This document shows, one piece after another, positions 34,036 through 42,957 of a stretch of DNA of 64,000 bases. The position numbers and the translations under genes were made by a program. Position 1 is the stretch's first letter. Each line of letters opens with the position of its first letter. A model generated the notes under the pieces. It had not been told where the DNA came from. It did no database searches and saw only the letters and a program-made list of their open reading frames with translations. Source of the stretch: Paraburkholderia dioscoreae. Its GTDB lineage: Bacteria > Pseudomonadota > Gammaproteobacteria > Burkholderiales > Burkholderiaceae. The stretch is from NCBI RefSeq assembly GCF_902459535.1, contig NZ_LR699553.1, forward strand, positions 4,216,001 through 4,280,000, written 5' to 3'.

Positions 34036-35664
34036 TTACTTGACGCTGACGCCGTCGAAGCGCGCATAGCCGAGCGGTTCGATACGCATGTCCACCACCT
34101 TCTTGCTGACAGGCTGGTACACCGTGGAGTGAGCGATCGGCGAGAACGGCAGTTGCTGCGCGAAGATCTGCTGCGCCTGCATGTAAGCCGTGGTGCGCGC
34201 GCCCTGATCGGACGTGACGCGGCCCTTCTGGATCAGGTCGTCAAACGGCTTGTAGCACCACTTCGAGAAGTTGTTGCCGTTCACCGCTTCGCAGCCGAGC
34301 AGCGTGCCGAGCCAGTTGTCCGGATCGCCGTTGTCGCCCGTCCAGCCGATCAGCATCGTGTCGTCCTCACCTGCGTGAGCGCGCTTGATGTACTCGCCCC
34401 ATTCATACGTGACGATCTTCGCCTTCACGCCGATCTTGGCCCAGTCGGCCTGGATCATTTCGGCCATCAGGCGGGCGTTCGGGTTGTACGCGCGCTGCAC
34501 CGGCATCGCCCACAGCGTGATGTCGAAGCCGTTCGGATAGCCCGCTTTCGCCAGCAAGGCCTTGGCCTTGTCCGCATCGTAGGACGCGCCCTTCAGGTTC
34601 TTGTCGTACGACCACTGGGTGGGCGGCATCGGGTTCGTGGCCGCCTGGCCCGCGCCCTGGTACACCGACTCGATGATCGCCTTCTTGTTGATCGCCATGT
34701 CGAGCGCCTGACGCACTTCGACCTTGTCGACCGGCTTGTGCGACACGTTGTACGCGAGGTATCCGAGGTTGAAGCCCGGTTGCGACGGCATCGCGATGTT
34801 CGCTTCAGCCTTCAGCGGCGCGATGTCGGCCGGACGCGGATAGCTCATCACCTGGCATTCGTCGCGCTTGATCTTCTGCACGCGCACGCCGGCGTCCGGC
34901 GTGATCGAGAAGATTAGCTTCGAGATTTTCACCGTGTTCGGCTTCCAGTAATCCGGATTGCCGTCGAAGCGGATCGTCGCGTCTTTCGTGTAGCTGCGGA
35001 AAATGAACGGGCCCGTGCCGACCGGGAACTGGTTGATGTCGGCGGCTTTGCCGGCCTTCAGCAACTGGTCTCCGTATTCGCCCGAGAGGATCGACGCATA
35101 TTCCATCGCCAGATTCTGGATGAACGGCGCGTTGACTTCCTTCAGCGTGAACTTGACCGTGTACGGATCGACCTTTTCGACGCTGGTGATCAGCTTGTCG
35201 AGGCCCATGTCCGTGAAGTACGGGAACTGGACCGGGTAAGCCTTATGGAAGGCCGAGTTCGGGTCCAGCATGCGCTGGAACGTGAACACGACGTCATCCG
35301 CGTTGAATTCGCGCGTCGGCTTGAAGAACGACGTGGTCTGGAACTTCACGCCATGACGCAGATGGAACGTGTAGGTCTTGCCGTCCGCCGAGACTTCCCA
35401 CTTTTCGGCGAGGCCGGGTTCGACCTTGGTGCCGCCGCGTTCGAATTCGACGAGACGGTTGTAGACGGTGAACGTATTAGCCGTGAAATCGGTGCCCGTG
35501 GTGTACTGGGCAGGATCGAAACCCGCGGGACTGCCTTCTGAGCAGTAGACCAGGGTTTTATTCGGAATCTCGGCGCGCGCGACACTTGCGCCCACCATCG
35601 ATGCCGCTGCAGCTGCGACGAGCGTCGTAACACGCGCGGCGCGCAACAGATTGTTTTGCTTCAT
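34036..35664 (-). CDS. dppA: Periplasmic dipeptide-type substrate-binding protein (copy 1)
   Basis: The 542-aa product has a signal peptide ending near SVARAEIPNKT and the SBP_bac_5 domain, with LVYCSEGSPAGFDPAQYTTG near the mature N-terminus and YGDQLLKAGKAADINQFPVG further in. It delivers peptides, or possibly heme precursors, to DppBC. It is closely related to the next protein, about three-quarters identical by eye. It lies 139 bp before dppB on the same strand. Confidence 0.88.
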   Translation of the reverse strand: MKQNNLLRAARVTTLVAAAAASMVGASVARAEIPNKTLVYCSEGSPAGFDPAQYTTGTDFTANTFTVYNRLVEFERGGTKVEPGLAEKWEVSADGKTYTFHLRHGVKFQTTSFFKPTREFNADDVVFTFQRMLDPNSAFHKAYPVQFPYFTDMGLDKLITSVEKVDPYTVKFTLKEVNAPFIQNLAMEYASILSGEYGDQLLKAGKAADINQFPVGTGPFIFRSYTKDATIRFDGNPDYWKPNTVKISKLIFSITPDAGVRVQKIKRDECQVMSYPRPADIAPLKAEANIAMPSQPGFNLGYLAYNVSHKPVDKVEVRQALDMAINKKAIIESVYQGAGQAATNPMPPTQWSYDKNLKGASYDADKAKALLAKAGYPNGFDITLWAMPVQRAYNPNARLMAEMIQADWAKIGVKAKIVTYEWGEYIKRAHAGEDDTMLIGWTGDNGDPDNWLGTLLGCEAVNGNNFSKWCYKPFDDLIQKGRVTSDQGARTTAYMQAQQIFAQQLPFSPIAHSTVYQPVSKKVVDMRIEPLGYARFDGVSVK

Positions 35665-35789
35665 GTTTCCTCCAGGTTCGTGGCCGGCTCCCGCCGGCGT
35701 AGCGCGATATTACTTGAGCTTGGCTCACAGCAACAAGCGGAGGAAATTCCCTCTGTTGACGATCGGAAACCGTTCGGGCATAACGGCAG

Positions 35790-35819
35790 CCGCACGCCGG
35801 CGTTGCCGGGAACGTGCGG
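35790..35819 (-). terminator. Hairpin between the two binding-protein genes
   Basis: Outer stem CCGCACG / CGTGCGG encloses an inner CCGG / CCGG with a 5-nt loop. It is in the 195-bp spacer between the two binding-protein genes and has no T-run, so it may only modulate read-through. Confidence 0.4.
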
Positions 35820-35859
35820 CCGTAGAGGGTGGATCCAGCAAAAAAACGGCCCGCCGGCG

Positions 35860-37503
35860 TTATTTCAGGCCGACATTCATGAATTGCGTCGGGCCGAACG
35901 GGTCGATCTTGAAACCCGTCACGTTCTTGCTGATCGGCTGATAGACCGTGGAGTGGGCGATCGGCGTAAATGGAACCTGGTCTTTGAATATTTCCTGAGC
36001 TTCCGTGTAAGCCTTGGTACGCTCAGCGAGGTCGGTGGTGCCGCGGCCCTTTCTGATCAAGTCGTCGTAAGGTTTGTAGCACCATTTGGAAAAGTTACTG
36101 CCATTGACCGCGTCGCAACCCAGCAATACGCCGAGCCAGTTATCCGGATCGCCATAATCGCCGGTCCAGCCGATCAGCATTGCTTCATGTTCGCCGGCAT
36201 GGCCGCGGCGAATGTATTCGCCCCACTCGTAAGTGGCGATCTTCACCTTGACGCCGATCTTCGCCCAATCGGATTGCAGCATTTCCGCCATCAGCCGCGC
36301 GTTCGGGTTATACGGCCGTTGAACCGGCATGGCCCACAGCGTCAGGTCGAAGCCGTCCGGATAACCGGCCTGTTTCAACAGCGCTTTGGCTTTTTCCGTG
36401 TCGTAGGGCGCGTCCTTCAGATTCTTGTCGTAGCCCCACTGGGTCGGCGGCATGGGGTTCGTGGCGGCTTGGCCCGCGCCCTGATATACCGAGTCGATAA
36501 TCGCTTTCTTATTGATCGACATATCGAGCGCACGGCGCACCCGCACATTGTCGAGCGGTTTCTTGGTGGTGTTGTAGGCGATATAGCCGAGGTTGAAACC
36601 CACCTGGTTCGGCATGGCAAGCGAAGCATCGGCTTTGACGGCCGGAATATCCGCGGGACGCGGATACGCCATCACCTGGCATTCACCGCGTTTGAGTTTT
36701 TGCAGACGCACGGCCGGATCGACGGTAATCGCGAATATCAGCTTGCTGACTTTGACGACACCCGGCTTCCAGTAATCGGGATTACCGTCGAAGCGAATCG
36801 TGTCGTCTTTCGTATAGCTGCGGAAAATGAAGGGGCCGGTGCCGACCGGATATTGATTGATATCCGACGCTTTACCCGCTTTCAACAGTTGATCGCCATA
36901 TTCAGCCGAGAGGATCGATGCGAACGGCATCGCAATCTGTTGTAAAAACGGCGCATCGACTTCCTTCAGCGTGAAACGCACCGTGTACGGATCAAGCTTT
37001 TCGATCTTCGCAATGTTCTTGGCGAGCCCGAGATCGGTGAAATACGGGAACGGCACGGCGTATGCCTTGCGGAACGGCTGATCCGGATCCAGCATCCGCT
37101 GATAGGTGAAGACGACGTCGTCCGCGTTGAATTCGCGCGTCGGCTTGAAAAACGAGGTGGTCTGGAATTTCACACCGTGGCGTAAATGAAACGTGTAAGT
37201 CAACCCGTCAAGCGATACATCCCACTTTTCGGCCAGGCTCGGCTCGATATCCGTGCTGCCGTGCGCGAACTCGATCAGACGGTTGTAAACCGTGTACGAG
37301 CCCGCGCTGAATTCGACGCTGGTGGTGTACTGCGCGCTGTCGAAGCCCGCCGGACTGCCTTCGGAGCAGAACACGAGGGTCTTGTCGGGCAGCGTGGCCG
37401 CATCGGCGGCGGCGGGCACAAGGCCCGCAGTCAGCACGGCACAGGCGCTCAGCGCTGGAAGGCAGGTTTGGCGAACTGCAAACAGCAACTTGGATACCGT
37501 CAT
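35860..37503 (-). CDS. Periplasmic dipeptide-type substrate-binding protein (copy 2)
   Basis: The 547-aa product has a signal peptide ending near AAADAATLPDKT and the same SBP_bac_5 layout as copy 1, with LVFCSEGSPAGFDSAQYTTS and YGDQLLKAGKASDINQYPVG. It is a paralogue from tandem duplication. Its codons visibly use more A/T at third positions than copy 1 and the rest of the operon, so the two have diverged under different constraints or one came from elsewhere. It is the first gene of the dpp run. Confidence 0.85.
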   Translation of the reverse strand: MTVSKLLFAVRQTCLPALSACAVLTAGLVPAAADAATLPDKTLVFCSEGSPAGFDSAQYTTSVEFSAGSYTVYNRLIEFAHGSTDIEPSLAEKWDVSLDGLTYTFHLRHGVKFQTTSFFKPTREFNADDVVFTYQRMLDPDQPFRKAYAVPFPYFTDLGLAKNIAKIEKLDPYTVRFTLKEVDAPFLQQIAMPFASILSAEYGDQLLKAGKASDINQYPVGTGPFIFRSYTKDDTIRFDGNPDYWKPGVVKVSKLIFAITVDPAVRLQKLKRGECQVMAYPRPADIPAVKADASLAMPNQVGFNLGYIAYNTTKKPLDNVRVRRALDMSINKKAIIDSVYQGAGQAATNPMPPTQWGYDKNLKDAPYDTEKAKALLKQAGYPDGFDLTLWAMPVQRPYNPNARLMAEMLQSDWAKIGVKVKIATYEWGEYIRRGHAGEHEAMLIGWTGDYGDPDNWLGVLLGCDAVNGSNFSKWCYKPYDDLIRKGRGTTDLAERTKAYTEAQEIFKDQVPFTPIAHSTVYQPISKNVTGFKIDPFGPTQFMNVGLK

Positions 37504-37656
37504 TACGTTCTCCGCACAGCAGCCACGTCAGCTGCGCTTCGATCATAGACAGCACAAAAATCGGGTTCAATGCGGGCTAACGCGCTGCAAGGTTGGAACG
37601 CACTCATGGGTTTGTTGCATGGCAGCAACTGTCCAAACCGGCGTGCGAGCGTCAGC

Positions 37657-37725
37657 TTCGTCACTACGGCTGCGGTCGCTTGGCAGAGCGCCGATTTCGT
37701 CATCACGGTTGCGGTCGCGTGGCAG
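37657..37725. repeat. Imperfect direct repeat, two 30-bp copies with 39-bp period
   Basis: Copies at 37657-37686 and 37696-37725 start TTCGTCA and end TGGCAG, with 4 mismatches in 30. The 39-bp period equals 13 codons, but no good reading frame runs through. Confidence 0.55.
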
Positions 37726-37769
37726 CGCCTGGCATTCGCGTAAACGCCGGCTCGCCATTCGCCGCGCAC

Positions 37770-37807
37770 AAAAAAAAACCGCGCGGCTGAAAACAGCCGC
37801 GCGGTTT
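37770..37807 (-). terminator. Intrinsic terminator of the ahcY-metF operon
   Basis: On the minus strand a 14-bp stem AAACCGCGCGGCTG / CAGCCGCGCGGTTT with a 4-nt loop runs into a long T-tract. It lies 24 bp past the metF stop. Confidence 0.92.
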
Positions 37808-37831
37808 CGTCTCAGCGACGCGATCCGACTA

Positions 37832-38662
37832 TTACGTGTTCAAACGCTCGCAGATCGCCTTGGTCGCCGCTGCGCCGTTCAGCGTGTAGAAGTGCAGGCC
37901 CGGCACCTTCGCATCGATCAGACGCCCGCACAGGTCCGTCACCACGTCCAGCCCAAACGCGCGAATCGACTCGCGGTCGTCGCCGAAGCTTTCCAGCCGG
38001 CGCGCGATCCAGCGCGGTACTTCAGCGCCGCACATCTCCGAGAAACGCATCAGTTGCGAGAAGTTCGTGATCGGCATGATGCCCGGCACGATCGGCACGT
38101 CCACGCCGAGCTTTCTCGCGTCGTCGACGAAACGGAAGTAGGCGTCCGCGTTGAAGAAATATTGCGTGATCGCCGAATTGGCGCCGGCCTTCACCTTGCG
38201 GGCGAAGTTTTCCAGATCCTGACGCGGCGAGCGCGACTGCGGGTGGTATTCCGGGTAGCCGGCCACCTCGATCCAGAACCAGTCGCCGAATTCGGCGCGG
38301 ATAAAGCTCACCAGTTCCGACGCGTAGCGCAGCTCGCCGACTTCGCCCATGCCGGACGGCAGATCGCCGCGCAGCGCGACGATATGGCGGATGCCATGCG
38401 CGCGGTACTCGTTGAGAATAGCGCGCAGGCTCTCTTTCGACGAGCCGATACACGACACGTGCGGCGCCGCTTCGAGCCCTTCCTTCGCCATATCGACGAC
38501 GGTATCGAGCGTGCCCTGCTGCGTCGAGCCGCCGGCGCCGAACGTGACGGACACGAACTTGGGCTTGAGCGTGGCGAGCTGGGCGCGCGTGGCGCGCAGC
38601 TTGTCGACGCCTTCCTGCGTTTTCGGCGGGAAGAATTCGAATGAAAGTTCGATCGGGTTCAT
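37832..38662 (-). CDS. metF: Methylenetetrahydrofolate reductase
   Basis: The 276-aa product starts MNPIELSFEFFPPKTQEGVD, the family opening, and contains FVSVTFGAGGSTQQGTLDTV. It reduces 5,10-methylene-THF to 5-methyl-THF using FAD, supplying the methyl group for methionine synthase. Being with ahcY links folate one-carbon units to homocysteine recycling. It lies 11 bp after the holin-like gene. Confidence 0.95.
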   Translation of the reverse strand: MNPIELSFEFFPPKTQEGVDKLRATRAQLATLKPKFVSVTFGAGGSTQQGTLDTVVDMAKEGLEAAPHVSCIGSSKESLRAILNEYRAHGIRHIVALRGDLPSGMGEVGELRYASELVSFIRAEFGDWFWIEVAGYPEYHPQSRSPRQDLENFARKVKAGANSAITQYFFNADAYFRFVDDARKLGVDVPIVPGIMPITNFSQLMRFSEMCGAEVPRWIARRLESFGDDRESIRAFGLDVVTDLCGRLIDAKVPGLHFYTLNGAAATKAICERLNT

Positions 38663-38673
38663 GATTCAGTGGG

Positions 38674-39027
38674 TCAACCGAGACTGCGGTTGCCGAAAAT
38701 AAGCGCGGACAACAGCCACGAAACGATGCTGTACAGAATCGAGCCGAAGAACGCCGACCAGAATCCCGACACTTCGAAGCCCTTCAGCAGCGACGCGGCC
38801 AGCCAGAAGCACAGCGCATTGACCACCAGAATGAAGAGTCCGAGCGTGAAAATGGTCACGGGCAGCGTCAGCAGGATCAGCACCGGCCGCAGGATCGTGT
38901 TGATCAACCCGAGCACCACCGCGACGATCAATGCGGTGCCGAAACTGCGGATATGAATCGACGGAACGAGGTAGGTGATGATCAGGAGCGCAAGCGCGTT
39001 GATCAGCCAGGTCAGCAGCACGGTCAT
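38674..39027 (-). CDS. Phage-holin-family (DUF360-like) membrane protein
   Basis: The 117-aa product has four hydrophobic segments, starting MTVLLTWLINALALLIITYL. GLINTILRPVLILLTLPVTI matches the holin-family 4-like (PF04020) pattern. Its role is unknown and it is not a phage gene here. It is the middle gene of ahcY-holin-metF, an order I recall in Burkholderia, so it may serve the same physiology. Confidence 0.8.
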   Translation of the reverse strand: MTVLLTWLINALALLIITYLVPSIHIRSFGTALIVAVVLGLINTILRPVLILLTLPVTIFTLGLFILVVNALCFWLAASLLKGFEVSGFWSAFFGSILYSIVSWLLSALIFGNRSLG

Positions 39028-39100
39028 GTAGAGCTCCTTGTGGGCAGGATGTCCGATAGCGGGAAAAGCGCGTACAGAACGGGCGTGAGGCGGTCATGGC

Positions 39101-39126
39101 AAACAAAGCGGCGCATGATGCGCCGC
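39101..39126 (-). terminator. Attenuating hairpin between ahcY and the holin-like gene
   Basis: A perfect palindrome GCGGCGCAT-G-ATGCGCCGC is followed on the minus strand by TTTGTTTG. It lies between the ahcY stop at 39171 and the next start at 39027, and probably lowers expression of the downstream genes. Confidence 0.55.
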
Positions 39127-39170
39127 CCTGTCGTCAAACTGTCATGCTGCCAAGACCTCCCGCGGCGCGC

Positions 39171-40592
<1,422 letters not shown>

Positions 40593-40628
40593 CACGCCCT
40601 CCTTTCTAAGAAATTGACTAGAAATTTG

Positions 40629-40760
40629 ACGTGAGCGCGGTTCGATGCGGTGGATGGGAAAGCGCTATGCGCATCCGAGCCCTCCGATTGAAGCCTTCGA
40701 GCCTGGCGGGCGGCCGGCGAATATGCTGATTCGCGGTACCCGTCGCAACGCTCCTCGAAG
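40629..40760 (-). ncRNA. SAH riboswitch upstream of ahcY
   Basis: Read on the minus strand, the leader contains the conserved SAH riboswitch segments in order. CGAGGAGCGTTGCGACGGG comes first, then CCAGGCTCG about 35 nt later, and CCGCGCTCAC near the 3' end. The GAGCG at the start can pair with CGCTC at the end. This class senses S-adenosylhomocysteine and turns on ahcY in related Proteobacteria. The ribosome site AAAGGAGGGCGTG lies about 25 nt after it. Confidence 0.85.
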
Positions 40761-40770
40761 ACGAAGGGCG

Positions 40771-40776
40771 ATTGTA
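40771..40776 (-). promoter_or_regulatory. -10 element of the ahcY promoter
   Basis: TACAAT on the minus strand would start transcription about 7 nt before the riboswitch. This is where the leader of a riboswitch-controlled gene should begin. No good -35 hexamer is visible. Confidence 0.6.
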
Positions 40777-40877
40777 GCAAATCGAGATGGCTTCGGGGCG
40801 CGGTTCGGCTTCGTATTTGCCGGCCTGCGTGGGAGGAGAACCGGCGCGGCGCGCTCCGATGCGGCCACCGCCCTGGC

Positions 40878-41684
40878 TTACGGAAGACTACCCGGCGCGA
40901 CCGGGGCGTTTTGTGCGGGAGTCTGAACCATCACTTTTGCCCCCCGCAATTGCGCAATACCGGCACGCGCTACATCGAGAAACTGCCGGGAGAAACGAAA
41001 TGCGTCGGCTGTATCGTCGGGGTCGGCCGCTTGCAGGCCGAGCGCGATGCGAAAGTAGCGCTCCGCGTGAATGCCTGCGTGGTAATGCATGCGCACGCGC
41101 TTTGCATCCTCCAGACGCGGATTACCAAAGAGATCGCGCAGCGCCCAGGAAAACGCGCCGTCTTCACCGCCTATGCGGCGAAACGCGTCGTCCATCGGAA
41201 AGCCACCGAGCGCGAGATAAGCCGTACGGCGAATCAGCAGGCTGCTCGGCACGGTGTTGCTAAGCGTTGCCGCATGCGCGGCGAAGTCGGGATGCGTGGT
41301 GAGCTCGCAGGGAAAATCCGTGTACTCCACGTCGAGCCGCACGGACACTTCGTTGGGATTTTGCGCGAGGAACGCGCTCGCGGCGGCGAGAGCGCCGGGC
41401 AGGTATTCGTCGTCGGCGTCGAGAAAGGCAAGCAGATCGTGCGACGCATGCATCGCAGCCCAGTTGCGCGCTCGCGCCGCGCCGCCGTTGTATGGCATTC
41501 GCAGCAGACACACGCGCGGATCGAGGCTGCCGCACTGCGCCGCGATATCCGCGGAGGCATCCGTCGAGCCATCGTCCACCACGATGATCTGTGCGGCCTC
41601 AGGCTGGATCCGGCAGCTTTGCAAAGCACGGACGAGCGTCGCCGCGCCGTTGTAGCAGGGGATGATGATCGAAATGGGCGTCAT
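40878..41684 (-). CDS. Family 2 glycosyltransferase
   Basis: The 268-aa product begins MTPISIIIPCYNGAATLVRA with the GT2 fold, and continues VVDDGSTDASADIAAQCGSL and LLAFLDADDEYLPGALAAAS with the DxD-like DADD. It likely adds sugar to a cell-surface or lipid acceptor; the substrate is unknown. No operon partners are adjacent. Confidence 0.85.
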   Translation of the reverse strand: MTPISIIIPCYNGAATLVRALQSCRIQPEAAQIIVVDDGSTDASADIAAQCGSLDPRVCLLRMPYNGGAARARNWAAMHASHDLLAFLDADDEYLPGALAAASAFLAQNPNEVSVRLDVEYTDFPCELTTHPDFAAHAATLSNTVPSSLLIRRTAYLALGGFPMDDAFRRIGGEDGAFSWALRDLFGNPRLEDAKRVRMHYHAGIHAERYFRIALGLQAADPDDTADAFRFSRQFLDVARAGIAQLRGAKVMVQTPAQNAPVAPGSLP

Positions 41685-41890
41685 GAATGAGCAGGTGCGC
41701 GTGGCGGGGTCAACGGTGAAGAACCGTCGATGTTATTCCGCTTGCCGCCGAGCTCATCTTGAAATGGATGGGGCGCCTTCGGTCAGGCGGCAAGTCCGGC
41801 ACCGGAGCAAGCAATTGCCGTCAACTCGCGTGCGGCGAAAGTCCGCAGCGACCGCACCGCAGCTTGTGCCGCGATATAAATAAGATGACT

Positions 41891-41896
41891 TACAAT
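41891..41896 (+). promoter_or_regulatory. Candidate -10 TACAAT for the LysR gene
   Basis: TACAAT lies 47 nt before the 41938 start and would start transcription near 41903. The LysR-type dyad overlaps that start point. Confidence 0.4.
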
Positions 41897-41906
41897 CATC
41901 CAGATC

Positions 41907-41921
41907 ATTCCAATTTGGAAT
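41907..41921. promoter_or_regulatory. LysR-type operator dyad
   Basis: ATTCCAATTTGGAAT is a perfect 15-bp dyad of the T-N11-A type, extended by imperfect TCCAGA / TCTGGA arms. It sits 16 bp before the LysR start, so autoregulation is the likely use. Confidence 0.6.
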
Positions 41922-41937
41922 TCTGGAGTCTGAGATC

Positions 41938-42900
41938 GTGGAACTACGTGCGCTGCGGTATTTCGTCGAAGTGGTGCGTCAGCAGAGTTTCACCGTCGCC
42001 GCCGAGCAGATGTTCGTCACGCAGCCGACCATCAGCAAAATGGTCAAGTCGCTGGAGGACGAAATCGGCTCTCCGCTGTTGTTGCGCGACGGTCGGCAGA
42101 TGGTGCTGACCGATGCCGGCCGGATCGTCTACCAGCGCGGTCAGGACGTGCTGGCGGCGCACGCGCAATTGCAGGCGGAACTGAACGACCTCGACACGCT
42201 CGGCCGCGGTCAACTCACCATCGGCATTCCGCCGATGGGCGGCTCGCTCTTCACGCCGGCGATCGCCGCGTTCCGCCAGCGTTACCCGAAAATCGAACTC
42301 AAGCTGTTCGAGCAGGGCTCGCGCGCCATCGAAGCGGCGCTGATCAACGGCGAACTGGAGTTGGGTGGCGTGCTGCAACCCGTCGACCCGGAAAATATCG
42401 ACGTACTGCCCGTGACGCGCCAACTCCTTTGGCTCGTCGCGCGCACCGGCTCGAGCTGGGACGATCTGCACGAGGTACCGCTTGCCCAGCTCGCCAATGA
42501 GCCGTTCGTATTTTACGGCGAAAGTCTCGCGCTCAATGACGTGGTGCTGAACGCGTGCCGTACCGCTGGTTTCGCGCCGACCATTGTGGGACGCAGCGGG
42601 CATTGGGATTTCATGGCGGCGCTGGTGCTGGCCGGTGTCGGTATCGCCTTGCTGCCGGCGCCGTACTGCCGGCGGCTCGATCCCGCGAAGTTCACCTGCC
42701 GGCCGGTCGCGGAGCCGGAAATTCCGTGGGAAATGGCGATCGGCTGGCGCCGCAATGGCTATCTGTCGCATGCTGCGCGCGCATGGCTCGACGTGGCCCG
42801 CGAAGCATTACCCGGCCAGGCTGGCGACGACTTCATGCTGGCGCCGGGCATTGGCGTGGCCGGTATTACCACGCCGTTCCCGGCCCCGCCCGCCAAATGA
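41938..42900 (+). CDS. LysR-family transcriptional regulator
   Basis: The 320-aa product has the N-terminal LysR HTH: MELRALRYFVEVVRQQSFTV, then VTQPTISKMVKSLEDEIGSP. The substrate-binding domain follows, starting GQLTIGIPPMGGSLFTPAIA. It starts with GTG at 41938. The regulated genes are not obvious. The dyad just upstream suggests autoregulation. Confidence 0.85.
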   Translation: MELRALRYFVEVVRQQSFTVAAEQMFVTQPTISKMVKSLEDEIGSPLLLRDGRQMVLTDAGRIVYQRGQDVLAAHAQLQAELNDLDTLGRGQLTIGIPPMGGSLFTPAIAAFRQRYPKIELKLFEQGSRAIEAALINGELELGGVLQPVDPENIDVLPVTRQLLWLVARTGSSWDDLHEVPLAQLANEPFVFYGESLALNDVVLNACRTAGFAPTIVGRSGHWDFMAALVLAGVGIALLPAPYCRRLDPAKFTCRPVAEPEIPWEMAIGWRRNGYLSHAARAWLDVAREALPGQAGDDFMLAPGIGVAGITTPFPAPPAK

Positions 42901-42901
42901 C

Positions 42902-42933
42902 GACATGCCCCCGGCAAACGCCGCGGGCATGTC
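42902..42933. terminator. Hairpin between lysR and the OmpA-type gene
   Basis: Stem GACATGCCC / GGGCATGTC with an inner GC-rich stem lies 1 bp after the LysR stop and 24 bp before the OmpA-type stop. It is likely a shared transcription end, with weak T-runs. Confidence 0.5.
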
Positions 42934-42957
42934 TTGCATGGCTTATCGAAGCTGCAA

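Larger units (their letters stand above)
37504..37831. other. Intergenic region between dppA copy 2 and metF
   Basis: No gene is supported here. It holds the promoter side of copy 2, a pair of 30-bp direct repeats at 37657-37725 and the metF terminator at 37770-37807. Several short frames cover the repeats, but none has protein-like composition. Confidence 0.5.

Noticed and set aside
38674..39027. Holin-family gene as a prophage remnant
   Set aside because: It is embedded in the ahcY-metF operon with no other phage gene nearby, and the family name does not imply a phage role.
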